Shown here: piece after piece, positions 37,563 through 46,305 of the stretch
Layout of the letters: every line of letters begins with the position of its first letter
Numbering within the stretch: the first letter of the stretch is position 1
Assembly: GCF_016415625.1 (NCBI RefSeq)
Contig: NZ_WBXP01000020.1
Location: 1 to 64,000 of the forward strand
Origin: Shimwellia pseudoproteus
GTDB taxonomy: Bacteria; Pseudomonadota; Gammaproteobacteria; Enterobacterales; Enterobacteriaceae
Length of the DNA stretch: 64,000 bases
Direction of reading: 5' to 3'
Position numbers and translations under genes: made by a program
The notes under the pieces: model-generated
The model's input: only the letters and a program-made list of their open reading frames with translations
Database searches by the model: none
Told to the model about the DNA's origin: nothing

Positions 37563-39791
37563 ATGTTGATTCAACTGGCGCTTTATGGCACCGCTTTGCC
37601 CACCTTCGCGGCAGAGTCCAGCGCCAGCACCGCAGCCGCCTCTCCTGAGGATAAAAAAACAGAACATCACGAGGACACCCTGGTAGTAACCGCTGCCCAG
37701 CAAAACTTACAGGCACCGGGGGTATCCACCATCACCGCTGAGGAAATTAAAAAACGCCCGCCGGCGAGGGACGTTTCAGAAATTATCCGCACCATGCCCG
37801 GTGTCAACCTGACCGGGAACTCCACCTCCGGCCAGCGCGGTAACAACCGCCAGATAGATATTCGCGGGATGGGCCCGGAAAACACCCTGATCCTCGTAGA
37901 CGGGAAACCGGTAACCAGCCGCAACTCTGTGCGCCAGGGCTGGCGCGGCGAGCGCGACACCCGCGGGGACTCTAACTGGGTACCGCCGGAAATGATCGAA
38001 CGTATTGAGGTTATTCGCGGCCCGGCCGCCGCCCGCTACGGTAACGGTGCCGCAGGTGGGGTAGTCAATATCATCACCAAACGCAGCAGCCAGCAGTGGC
38101 ACGGCTCCTGGAATACCTATTTCAACGCCCCGGAGCACAAGTCTGAAGGCGCCACCAAACGGACTAACTTCAGCCTGACTGGCCCGCTGGGCGGCGATTT
38201 CAGCTTCCGCCTGTGGGGGGATCTGGACAAAACCCAGGCCGATGCCCGGGACATTAACGCCAATCATCGTTCCGAACGCACCGGGATCTATGCCGATACC
38301 ATGCCCGCCGGCCGCGAAGGGGTTATCAATAAAAACATTAATGGCCAAATCCGCTGGGACTTCGCGCCAATGCAGTCCCTGGCCTTTGAGACGGGTTACA
38401 GCCGCCAGGGCAACCTGTATGCCGGGGATACCCAAAACACCAACACCAACGATCTGGTGAAAAAGAAATACGGCGACGAAACCAACCGGATGTACCGCCA
38501 GACCTACTCACTGACCTGGACCGGCGCCTGGGATAACGGTATCTCTACCAACACCTGGGGCCAGTACGAACACACCCGTAACTCACGGATGAACGAAGGT
38601 CTGGCCGGGGGCACCGAGGGGATATTCTCCAGCGACAGCTATAGCCAAATCGATCTCAGCGATGTGATGCTGCACAGTGAAGTAAGCCTGCCGTTCGATC
38701 TGCTGTTTAACCAGAATCTGACCCTCGGTACCGAGTGGAACCAGCAGAAAATGAAGGATAACTCGTCCAATACCCAAACCTTTATGGGCGGTAACGTAAA
38801 CGGCATCAGCGGCACTAACCGCAGCCCGTACAGCCAGGCGCAGATATTCTCACTGTTTGCGGAGGATAATATTGAGCTGACGGACAGCACCATGCTGACC
38901 CCGGCCCTGCGTTTTGACCACCACAGCGTGGTCGGCACCAACTGGAGCCCGTCACTTAACCTCTCCCAGGGGTTGACCGACGACCTCACCCTGAAAATGG
39001 GCATCGCCCGGGCTTATAAAGCCCCGAGCCTGTTCCAGACCAACTCCAACTACCTGCTGTACAGTAAAGGCCAGGGCTGCTACTCCGCCGGGACCAACGG
39101 CTGCTACCTGCAGGGGAATGATGACCTGAAGGCCGAAACCAGCATCAATAAAGAAATTGGTCTGGAGTGGAAGCGTGATGGTTATCAGGCTGGCGCCACC
39201 TGGTTCCGTAACGACTACCGCGATAAGATTGAAGCCGGTTACTCCCCGGAATATTCCAACGGTACCACCAATATCTATAAGTGGGAGAACGTACCGAAGG
39301 CCGTGGTAGAGGGCCTGGAAGGCACCCTGAACCTGCCGCTGACCGATGCGGTGATGTGGACCAACAACATCACCTATATGCTGAAGAGCAAAAACAAAGA
39401 AACCGGTGACCGCCTGTCAATCATTCCGAAGTACACCCTGAACTCCATCCTGAGCTATCAGGTGCGGGAAGATCTCTCGGTCCAGAGTACCTTTACCTGG
39501 TACGGCAAGCAGAAACCGAAGAAATACAACTATAAAGGCGAGCCGACCACCGGCAGCGAAAAAGACCAGGTCAGCCCGTACAGCATCGTCGGGGCCAGCG
39601 CCACCTGGGACGCCACCAAAAACCTCAGCCTGACGGCGGGTATCGACAACCTGTTCGACAAACGCCACTGGCGCGAAGGGAACGCCCAGACCACCAGCAA
39701 CGGCACTACCAATTATATGTATGGCGCCGGCGCCAATACCTATAACGAATCTGGCCGTACCTGGTATATGAGCATTAACACCCAGTTCTGA
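37563..39791 (+). CDS. fepA: Ferric enterobactin outer-membrane receptor FepA (start disrupted by an A-tract frameshift)
   Basis: TonB-dependent receptor, 742 residues from the first in-frame ATG. It shows the TonB-box region DTLVVTA, the plug domain (IRTMPGVNLTGNSTSGQRGN) and a full 22-strand barrel ending in aromatic F (MSINTQF). The body is intact. The N-terminus is not: E. coli starts M-N-K-K-I-H-S-L-A-L-L, and here the equivalent reading N-E-K-K-H-Y-T-L-A-M-L in this frame has AAT, not ATG. An ATG at 37537 followed by eight A lies one base out of frame and stops after ten codons. With nine A it would read M-K-K-K-H-Y-T-L-A-M-L. Starting at 37563 leaves a signal peptide without its basic N-region and without a ribosome-binding site. 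No entD follows. Confidence 0.9.
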   Translation: MLIQLALYGTALPTFAAESSASTAAASPEDKKTEHHEDTLVVTAAQQNLQAPGVSTITAEEIKKRPPARDVSEIIRTMPGVNLTGNSTSGQRGNNRQIDIRGMGPENTLILVDGKPVTSRNSVRQGWRGERDTRGDSNWVPPEMIERIEVIRGPAAARYGNGAAGGVVNIITKRSSQQWHGSWNTYFNAPEHKSEGATKRTNFSLTGPLGGDFSFRLWGDLDKTQADARDINANHRSERTGIYADTMPAGREGVINKNINGQIRWDFAPMQSLAFETGYSRQGNLYAGDTQNTNTNDLVKKKYGDETNRMYRQTYSLTWTGAWDNGISTNTWGQYEHTRNSRMNEGLAGGTEGIFSSDSYSQIDLSDVMLHSEVSLPFDLLFNQNLTLGTEWNQQKMKDNSSNTQTFMGGNVNGISGTNRSPYSQAQIFSLFAEDNIELTDSTMLTPALRFDHHSVVGTNWSPSLNLSQGLTDDLTLKMGIARAYKAPSLFQTNSNYLLYSKGQGCYSAGTNGCYLQGNDDLKAETSINKEIGLEWKRDGYQAGATWFRNDYRDKIEAGYSPEYSNGTTNIYKWENVPKAVVEGLEGTLNLPLTDAVMWTNNITYMLKSKNKETGDRLSIIPKYTLNSILSYQVREDLSVQSTFTWYGKQKPKKYNYKGEPTTGSEKDQVSPYSIVGASATWDATKNLSLTAGIDNLFDKRHWREGNAQTTSNGTTNYMYGAGANTYNESGRTWYMSINTQF

Positions 39792-39910
39792 TGTCATCCA
39801 CGGGTCTGGCCCTGCGCCCGGCCCGTTTTTCTTCCCGTCACGCGCACGTAATGTTTTATTAACCCTATCGCTTCACCGTATAATCACCCGGTTAACATAA
39901 GGAGCAACAC

Positions 39911-40018
39911 ATGCGTTTAAGCAAAATAGCCATCATCGCCGGTATGGCATTCCTGGCCCTCGGGGGTATTGGCGGTGTCATGCTGGTGGGATACACCTTT
40001 ATTCTCCACGCTGGCTAA
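39911..40018 (+). CDS. yohO: Small membrane protein YohO
   Basis: 35 residues, [12 protein letters not shown]..., ending G-Y-T-F-I-L-H-A-G. This matches E. coli YohO (35 residues, M-R-I-A-K-I-G-V-I-A...), including the G-G-I-G-G-V-M-L core. One hydrophobic helix, probably inner membrane; function unknown. TAAGGAGCAACAC gives a good ribosome-binding site. Its last 20 bases overlap the end of yehW on the other strand, as expected from the E. coli order yohO-yehW. It is the first gene of the ancestral neighbourhood after the moved ent/fep block. Confidence 0.88.
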   Translation: MRLSKIAIIAGMAFLALGGIGGVMLVGYTFILHAG

Positions 40019-40730
40019 GCGCCTGCTGGAGCCGTTCAAACCCGCGATCAACAATAATCGCTGCCAGGGCCACCAGTATCGCCCCCTGCAATACCCACGG
40101 GGTATTAAAACCGCTCAGGCCGATAATAATTGGTGAACCGAGGGTGTTTGCCCCAACGGTAGACGCAATGGATGCGGTGCCGATATTGATCATTACTGAA
40201 ATACGGATCCCCGCCAGCACCACCGGCATCGCCAGGGGCAGCTCGACCCACCACAAGCGCTGAAAAGCACTCATCCCGGCCCCGCGGGCCACCTCTTTTA
40301 CTGCCTCCGGCACCGATGACAGCCCGGCCAGGGTCCCCTGTAATACCGGCAACAGCCCGTAGAGGATCAGCGCCACAATCGCCGGATCCCGGCCAAACCC
40401 CATGACCGGCACCGCAATGGCCAGCACCGCCACCGGCGGAAAGGTCTGCCCGGCAGCCACCAGGGTTTCAACCAGGCCACGAAACTCACGCCCTGCCCCG
40501 CGGGTAATCACGATCCCCAGCCCGCCCCCCAGCACAACCGCCACCAGGCTGGACACCAGTACCAGGGTCATATGATCAAGAGTCAGGCTGGCAAAACTTT
40601 GCTGGTTCCATAGTGGATTGGGCTGGTCGGGAAACAGCCAGCCGAACAGCGGCCCGCTGTGCGGCAGCCCGATCAGCAGCGCAATATATAGCGCCACCAG
40701 CCAGAGTAAGGGTTCACGAAGATAGCGCAT
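39999..40730 (-). CDS. yehW: Osmoprotectant-type ABC permease YehW
   Basis: 243 residues, equal to E. coli YehW; about six membrane segments. BPD-transporter permease domain with the EAA loop near [25 protein letters not shown]. It forms the YehZYXW (OsmF) system, a low-affinity, stress-induced betaine-type importer of uncertain physiological substrate. Its start overlaps the yehX end by 17 bases. Confidence 0.93.
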   Translation of the reverse strand: MRYLREPLLWLVALYIALLIGLPHSGPLFGWLFPDQPNPLWNQQSFASLTLDHMTLVLVSSLVAVVLGGGLGIVITRGAGREFRGLVETLVAAGQTFPPVAVLAIAVPVMGFGRDPAIVALILYGLLPVLQGTLAGLSSVPEAVKEVARGAGMSAFQRLWWVELPLAMPVVLAGIRISVMINIGTASIASTVGANTLGSPIIIGLSGFNTPWVLQGAILVALAAIIVDRGFERLQQALSQRGE

Positions 40731-41664
40731 CGGCCCCCGCTTTGGTTACCACGTCTTCAAACCACAGCACCCCAAGGGGCTGACCATCACTGTCGACCAC
40801 CGGCAGTTTCAGGGCCCGGGCCGCCACAAAACAAGAGAGCGCCTGACGCAATGACAGATCCCCGGCCAGAGGGTCACCGGCGCACCACTCCCCGGGGCGC
40901 ACATAATGGGCCACCTGACACAGGCCCATCAGGCGGATGCCGTAATCCGAACCGGCAAAAAAATCGCGCACAAAATCACTGGCCGGCTGGGTCAGTAACT
41001 GCCCGGCGCTGCCCTGCTGAATAATCGCGCCGTTGTCCATCAACACCAGATGGTCCGCCAGGGTTAGCGCCTCATCAATATCATGGGTGACCATCACCAG
41101 GGTGCGCCGGGTCTGGCGCTGGATACGCCGCACCTCCTGCTGTAGCGCACTGCGGGTTACCGGGTCCAGGGCGCCAAATGGCTCGTCCATTAACAGCACC
41201 TGGGGATCTGCCGCCAGCGCTCTGGCGACCCCCACCCGCTGCTGCTGGCCCCCGGATAACTGGTGCGGGTAACGCTGGCGATACACCGCCGGGTTAAGCC
41301 CGAGCAGGGCCAGTAGTTCATCGACCCGCTGGTCAATCTTCGCCCCGGGCCAGTTAAGCAACCGGGGAACGGTGGCAATATTGCGCGCCACGGTCCAGTG
41401 CGGAAACAGGCCAATAGACTGGATGGCATAACCAATATGGCGGCGCAGGTATAGCGCATCCTGCTGGCGCAGCGGTTCACCGCCAAAATAGATAGACCCC
41501 CGATCATACTCGATCAGCCGGTTAATCATTTTCAGGGTGGTGGACTTCCCCGATCCCGAGGTGCCCACCAACACCGTCAGCGCCCCTTCCCGGCAACAAA
41601 AGCTGATATTCTCGACCGCGGGCTGACCGTGGAAATATTTACTCACCTGATTAAATTCAATCAT
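40714..41664 (-). CDS. yehX: Osmoprotectant-type ABC ATPase YehX
   Basis: 316 residues (E. coli 308). Walker [10 protein letters not shown] (34-42), signature [10 protein letters not shown], Walker [13 protein letters not shown]. The C-terminal part (about 235-316) is a CBS-like region ([20 protein letters not shown]). The ATG at 41664 overlaps the yehY stop (ATGA) and has GGAGG upstream; the frame stays open far upstream inside yehY, but that extension is not the gene. Confidence 0.94.
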   Translation of the reverse strand: MIEFNQVSKYFHGQPAVENISFCCREGALTVLVGTSGSGKSTTLKMINRLIEYDRGSIYFGGEPLRQQDALYLRRHIGYAIQSIGLFPHWTVARNIATVPRLLNWPGAKIDQRVDELLALLGLNPAVYRQRYPHQLSGGQQQRVGVARALAADPQVLLMDEPFGALDPVTRSALQQEVRRIQRQTRRTLVMVTHDIDEALTLADHLVLMDNGAIIQQGSAGQLLTQPASDFVRDFFAGSDYGIRLMGLCQVAHYVRPGEWCAGDPLAGDLSLRQALSCFVAARALKLPVVDSDGQPLGVLWFEDVVTKAGADALSS

Positions 41665-42884
41665 ATGCGCTCCTCCAGTAGCGCGAGCAACAGCGTAAAT
41701 CCGGCGTCGACCACCACCGCCAGGGCCACTGTCGGGATCACCCCCAGCAGCACCAAATCCAGTGCGCTGCTCAGCAGCCCCTGAAATACCAGGGCCCCCA
41801 GCCCCCCGGCCCCGATCAGTGCCGCCACCACCGCCAGGCCGACGGTTTGTACCGCCACCACCCGCAGGCTGCGCAACAGCACCGGCAGCGCCAGCGGTAT
41901 CTCCACCTGCCAGGCCAGTTGTACAGTGGACATTCCCATCCCCCGGGCGCTCTCTTTGACGGCCCCGGGGACGGATCCCAGGCCAGATACCACGCCCCGC
42001 ACCAGGGGCATCAGGGCATACAGCACCAGCGCAATCAATGCCGGGGCGGTACCGATACCGCTGACCCCCCAGCGCCCCAGCCACGGGAAATAGCCGACCA
42101 GGCTGGTTAATGGGGCAATCAACAGCCCAAACAGCGCCACGGAGGGCACGGTCTGGATAATATTCAGTATCGGCAATACCCCGCGGCGGGCCCGGGGCGA
42201 ACGGTGGCACAGCCAGCCCAGGGGCAGCGCAATCACCAGCGCAGGAAGCAGCGTACCGGGCAGGAAGAGCAGATGCTGCACCAGGGCATCATGAAAAACG
42301 TCCGCCCGGTTGTCATACTCGCGCAGCAGAGAGGTGGCAGCAAAGTGCCCACTGGCCAGCATCGCCAGCGGCAGGAGCCAGATAGGCAGATTAAGCAGGA
42401 TGCGCCATAATGGCCGCCCGGTGAGCCGGTTCACGGTGTCGGTGGCCCCCAGCAGGCTACAGGCCAGCAGCAGCCACAGTCCGCTGCCGGGGGCTATCCG
42501 GGCAACTAAACCACTGATAGCCCCCTGGCGGGTCGCCGCCTCGCCCAGCCCCCACAGTGCGCCGCTGAACAGCAGCAGCCAGCCAAGCAGGGTCGCCACC
42601 AGTACCGGGCGGCGGGGAGCCACCAGCGCGCAGCACAGCAGCCCCACCAGCGGTACCAGTAACGGGGCCGCCAGCCACCCGTCCTCCCCGGCCAGCGCCG
42701 CCAGCATCACCGGCTGGCCGGAGACCAGCCGGTTAGGCGCCACGCTGATAAACGGCAACAGGCCAAGGGCGCCGCCCCCCAGGGCCAGCAATACCCCTAA
42801 GACCCGGTTACCGGGGATAGCCCGCCGGCGTGTGTGCTCAGGCTTCACCGGCGCTAGTGAATAAATTTGCGACTTTTCAGCCAC
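41661..42884 (-). CDS. yehY: Osmoprotectant-type ABC permease YehY
   Basis: 407 residues from a GTG at 42884, or 395 from a GTG at 42848 directly after the osmF stop; E. coli YehY has 385. About ten membrane segments. The C-terminal half is the permease domain (NIIQTVPSVALFGLLIAPL; EAA loop GAVKESARGMGMSTVQ). Neither start has a clear ribosome-binding site, so translation is probably coupled to osmF, whose end it overlaps by 31 bases in the longer form. Confidence 0.9.
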   Translation of the reverse strand: MAEKSQIYSLAPVKPEHTRRRAIPGNRVLGVLLALGGGALGLLPFISVAPNRLVSGQPVMLAALAGEDGWLAAPLLVPLVGLLCCALVAPRRPVLVATLLGWLLLFSGALWGLGEAATRQGAISGLVARIAPGSGLWLLLACSLLGATDTVNRLTGRPLWRILLNLPIWLLPLAMLASGHFAATSLLREYDNRADVFHDALVQHLLFLPGTLLPALVIALPLGWLCHRSPRARRGVLPILNIIQTVPSVALFGLLIAPLTSLVGYFPWLGRWGVSGIGTAPALIALVLYALMPLVRGVVSGLGSVPGAVKESARGMGMSTVQLAWQVEIPLALPVLLRSLRVVAVQTVGLAVVAALIGAGGLGALVFQGLLSSALDLVLLGVIPTVALAVVVDAGFTLLLALLEERI

Positions 42885-43765
42885 GCCGTTGCCACACTTT
42901 TGGCGTCTTGCCCGTCAACAGCAATACGCGCATTGAGTTGTTGCAGGGTCTGTTGATCAAGGGCGGCAAATACCGGTTTAAGCCAGGTCTCAATCTGCGG
43001 GTAGTTTTTCAGTGTCGCCTGGCGGATAACCGGGGCCGGGGCATAGGCGGGCTGCACATGGCGCGGGTCGGTCAGGGTTTGTAACCCCAGTGCGGCCACC
43101 GGGCCATCTGTGCCATAGGCCATGGCCGCATTCACCCCGGAGGTCTGCTGGGCGGCCGCTTTCAGGGTAACTGAGGTATCCCCACCGGCGAGGGACAACA
43201 GCTGGTCGGGTTTAAGTTCGAAGTCATAAGCCTGCTGGAATGCCGGTAGCGTGTCCGGGCGCTGGATAAACTCCGCCGAGGCCGCCAGTTTAAATTTGCC
43301 GCCCTGCTTCAGGTAGCGGCTGAGATCCGCAAGGGAGACCAGATTATTCTGGCGGGCCACATCCTGGCGCACCGCAATGGTCCAGGTATTATTGGCCGGT
43401 GCCGGGGTCAGCCACACCAGCTGGTGCTCCTGGAGATCCCGGGCTTTGATCCGCTCATACCCCATGCGCGGATCTTTCCATACTTGATCGGTGGGATCGT
43501 TAAAAAACACCCCGCCATTACCGGTGTACTCCGGGTAGATATCAATATTGCCGGAAATCAGCGCACTGCGAACCACCGTGGTTGGCCCAAGCTGCAGGCG
43601 ATTAACGGTTTTTACCCCGTGGCTTTCCAGCACCTGGATTATCATATTCCCCAACAGCGCGCCTTCGGTATCGATCTTAGAGGCGACTTTTACCGGCTCT
43701 GCGGCCTGGGCGTTTACCGCAACCAGCGCCAGCAACCCTGCCAAACCTGAAATTATCCGCTGCAT
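42854..43765 (-). CDS. osmF: Osmoprotectant-binding periplasmic protein OsmF (YehZ)
   Basis: 303 residues (E. coli 305). Signal peptide with cleavage near NAQA, then an OpuAC-type substrate-binding domain with the conserved VASKIDTEGALLGNMI and NGGVFF-type YPEYTGNGGVFF. First gene of osmF-yehYXW. In E. coli this operon is RpoS- and osmotically induced. Its leader contains copy B of the palindromic element, which can pair with the ribosome-binding region GAGGGCAGGA just before the ATG. Confidence 0.94.
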   Translation of the reverse strand: MQRIISGLAGLLALVAVNAQAAEPVKVASKIDTEGALLGNMIIQVLESHGVKTVNRLQLGPTTVVRSALISGNIDIYPEYTGNGGVFFNDPTDQVWKDPRMGYERIKARDLQEHQLVWLTPAPANNTWTIAVRQDVARQNNLVSLADLSRYLKQGGKFKLAASAEFIQRPDTLPAFQQAYDFELKPDQLLSLAGGDTSVTLKAAAQQTSGVNAAMAYGTDGPVAALGLQTLTDPRHVQPAYAPAPVIRQATLKNYPQIETWLKPVFAALDQQTLQQLNARIAVDGQDAKSVATAWLKSRKFIH

Positions 43766-43769
43766 TGTC

Positions 43770-43841
43770 CTGCCCTCGCTTTTTTATCTCCGCTTTCATG
43801 CGGTTATAAAAGCGTAGCCGAAAAGCGGGCAGACCGTTAAT
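43770..43841. repeat. Palindromic leader element, copy B (osmF)
   Basis: 72 bases. CTGCCC-TC-GCTTTT (43770-43783) pairs with AAAAGC-GGGCAG (43821-43832), a 12-bp stem with a two-base bulge. It encloses CCGC/GCGG (43790-43793 / 43800-43803). On the osmF strand the GGGCAG arm at 43775-43770 lies four bases before the ATG and forms part of GAGGGCAGGA, the likely ribosome-binding site. The 39-base segment 43803-43841 is 30/39 identical to 37500-37538 at fepA. Confidence 0.6.
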
Positions 43842-43959
43842 CATCAGCAACAGGCAAGGTTCACGGGGATAGCCGTCATCCCGGGCGGCACAACCAGGCG
43901 GGAAGAAAACAGGGCCAGCGTTGCCGGCCCTGGCGGGGTTAGCGCAGTTCGAATGACCC

Positions 43960-46242
43960 CTACTGGACCCGGGCGGAATCCAGACCGATAAAGACATTAA
44001 ATTTACCGGGCTCAGCCACTTGCTGCATCCGGGCATTCCAGAATGTCAGGGCATGGACATCGATTGGGAAGTTCACCGTGGTGCTCTGGCCGGGTTTAAG
44101 GTTCACTTTACGGAACCCGCGCAGCATTTTCACCGGACGGCTCATACTGGCGGTCACATCCTGTAAATAGAGCTGCACCGCCGTTGCCCCCTGGCGTTTG
44201 CCGGTATTGGTGACCGTCACGCTGGCGGTCACCTGCCCTTTTTTGTCCATGGTCGGGGCCGACATGGTCACCGGCGACACGCTGAAGGTGGTATAGCTCA
44301 GCCCATAGCCAAAGGGATAGAGCGGCGCGTTGACCTCATCAAAGTAGCGCGAGGTGTATTTATCCGGTTTATCCGCATTGTAGGGGCGGCCGGTATTGAG
44401 GTGGCTGTAGTACACCGGAATCTGCCCCACTGAGCGCGGGAACGACATCGGCAGTTTACCGGACGGGTTATCATCCCCGAACAGCACATCGGCAATGGCG
44501 TTCCCCCCTTCCGTACCGGCAAACCAGGTTTCCAGCAACGCATCCGCCAGTTGGTCTTCTTTTACCAGGGTCAGCGGGCGGCCATTCATCAGCACCACCA
44601 CCAGCGGTTTACCGGTTTTTTTCAGGGCGGCGAGCAGCGCCTGCTGGCTGGCCGGGATTGATATATCTGTCCGGCTGGAGGCTTCATGAGCCATCCCCTG
44701 GGATTCTCCCACTACCGCCACAATCACGTCCGACTGGCTGGCGGTTTTTACCGCGTCGTCAAGCATTGCCTGAGGGGAACGTTTATCGAGGGTGACCGCC
44801 GGTTCATACTCATTGAGGAAAGCCACGGCGCCTTTATCATCCGTGACGTTAGCCCCTTTGGCATAATGGACCGTCGCCTTATCCCCGACGACGTTTTTAA
44901 TGCCCTGGAGCACGGTGACCGACTGGTCAGCAACCCCGGCGGCAGACCAGCTGCCCATAATATCGCGCTTGCTGTCCGCCAGCGGCCCTACCACCGCAAT
45001 GGTGCCAGATTTACTGAGCGGCAGCGTATTGAGACGGTTTTTCAACAGCACCAGACTCTCCCGGGCGACCTGGCGGGCGGCATCCCGGTGCAGGCGGCTT
45101 TCGGCGTTGGTGTCTGCCGGGTCACTCTCTTTTGGCCCCAGATGACTGTAGGGATCGTTAAACAGCCCCATATCGTATTTCACATTGAGGACATGGCGGG
45201 TGGCATCATCCAGTTCCTGCTGGCTGACCGCGCCGCTTTTCAGCAATTCCGGTAAGTATTTGCTGTAATACTCATCGCTCATGCTCATGTTAATACCGGC
45301 ATTAATCGCCACCCGCACCGCGTCTTTAGGGTCACTGGCGACCCCGTGCTTGATAAGCTCTTTAATGGCGCCGTGGTCGGAAATGGTTATCCCTTTGAAG
45401 CCCCACTGGTCGCGCAGCAGATCTTTTAACAGCCAACTGTCTGCGGTAGACGGCGTGCCGTTCACGGAGTTCAGCGCCACCATCACCCCGCCGCTGCCCG
45501 CATCCAGGGCGGCTTTGTACGGGGGCATATAGTCATTAAATAGCCGCTGGGGGCTCATATCGACGGTGTTGTATTCTTTACCGCCCTCGACGGCGCCATA
45601 GGCGGCAAAATGCTTGACGCTGGTCATCAGCGAGTAGCGGTCTGCCGGGCTTTTGCCCTGCATGGACTCCACCAGGGTGCGGCCCATAATAGCGGTCAGG
45701 TAGGTATCTTCACCAAACCCTTCTGAAACCCGGCCCCAGCGCGGATCACGGGAGACGTCCACCATCGGCGCCCAGGTCATGTTCAGGCCGTCGTCTGCGG
45801 CTTCCCGGGCGGACACTTCGCCAACCACTCGCGCGCTATCGAGGTTAAAGGTTGAGGCCAGCCCCAGGTTTATTGGGAAAATGGTCCGCTGGCCGTGTAC
45901 TACATCGTAGGCAAAAAACAGCGGAATTTTCAGGCGGCTGAGCGCCATCACCTGATCCTGCATCGCCCGGATATCTTTCCGGGTAACGGTATTAAAGATA
46001 GCCCCCACCTGGCCCTCTTTGATCATCTCGCGGATTGCTTCTTTCGGGTTATCCGGGCCAACGCTTATCAGCCGTAACTGGCCAATCTTTTCGTCGTTGG
46101 TCATTTTGGTCAACAGGCTGGAAACAAACGCGTCCCGCGCTTGCGGGGTCAGCGGGTGGTGGCCAAACGGGCTTTGGGTCTCTGCCAGGGCCGGGCTAAG
46201 GGCCATACTGACCGCCACACTGACGGCTAAACGCCATTTCAT
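43960..46242 (-). CDS. bglX: Periplasmic beta-glucosidase BglX (premature amber at the C-terminus)
   Basis: 760 residues (E. coli 765). Signal peptide (cleavage after SPALA), then a GH3 N-terminal barrel with the nucleophile aspartate in GITISDHGAIKEL, a GH3 C-terminal domain and a fibronectin-III-like domain. It hydrolyses beta-glucosides in the periplasm. The frame ends ...DSARVQ-TAG, but the next codons read G-S-F-E-L-R-TAA, which corresponds to the E. coli ending DSARV-K-K-G-E-F-E-L-L. One AAG or CAG to TAG change therefore removes the last seven residues. The enzyme may still fold. Divergent from dld as in E. coli. Confidence 0.94.
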   Translation of the reverse strand: MKWRLAVSVAVSMALSPALAETQSPFGHHPLTPQARDAFVSSLLTKMTNDEKIGQLRLISVGPDNPKEAIREMIKEGQVGAIFNTVTRKDIRAMQDQVMALSRLKIPLFFAYDVVHGQRTIFPINLGLASTFNLDSARVVGEVSAREAADDGLNMTWAPMVDVSRDPRWGRVSEGFGEDTYLTAIMGRTLVESMQGKSPADRYSLMTSVKHFAAYGAVEGGKEYNTVDMSPQRLFNDYMPPYKAALDAGSGGVMVALNSVNGTPSTADSWLLKDLLRDQWGFKGITISDHGAIKELIKHGVASDPKDAVRVAINAGINMSMSDEYYSKYLPELLKSGAVSQQELDDATRHVLNVKYDMGLFNDPYSHLGPKESDPADTNAESRLHRDAARQVARESLVLLKNRLNTLPLSKSGTIAVVGPLADSKRDIMGSWSAAGVADQSVTVLQGIKNVVGDKATVHYAKGANVTDDKGAVAFLNEYEPAVTLDKRSPQAMLDDAVKTASQSDVIVAVVGESQGMAHEASSRTDISIPASQQALLAALKKTGKPLVVVLMNGRPLTLVKEDQLADALLETWFAGTEGGNAIADVLFGDDNPSGKLPMSFPRSVGQIPVYYSHLNTGRPYNADKPDKYTSRYFDEVNAPLYPFGYGLSYTTFSVSPVTMSAPTMDKKGQVTASVTVTNTGKRQGATAVQLYLQDVTASMSRPVKMLRGFRKVNLKPGQSTTVNFPIDVHALTFWNARMQQVAEPGKFNVFIGLDSARVQ

Positions 46243-46274
46243 GTACTGATTCTCCTGTTATCGGGGCGCAAAGG

Positions 46275-46305
46275 GGCACACTGAAACACACCCGGGCAGT
46301 GTGCC
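46275..46305. repeat. Inverted repeat in the bglX/dld gap
   Basis: GGCACACTG (46275-46283) / CAGTGTGCC (46297-46305), perfect 9-bp arms around 13 bases, 33 bases before the bglX start. It may be an operator or leader hairpin of bglX. No known motif is recognised in this 192-base gap. Confidence 0.5.

Noticed and set aside
37470-37703. Minus-strand frame sharing the F-R-L-R motif with 43677-44036
   Set aside because: The shared motif is only the translation of the repeated palindromic element; neither frame looks like a gene.
41033-41272. Regular GC-rich palindromes inside coding regions (for example in yehX and entF)
   Set aside because: These follow from GC-rich codon use (CCGG, GGCC) and do not stand out from the surrounding sequence.
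41665-42210. 5' extension of yehX upstream of 41664
   Set aside because: The frame is open, but the added residues are Gly/Arg-rich nonsense inside yehY; the ATG at 41664 has GGAGG and matches the family start.
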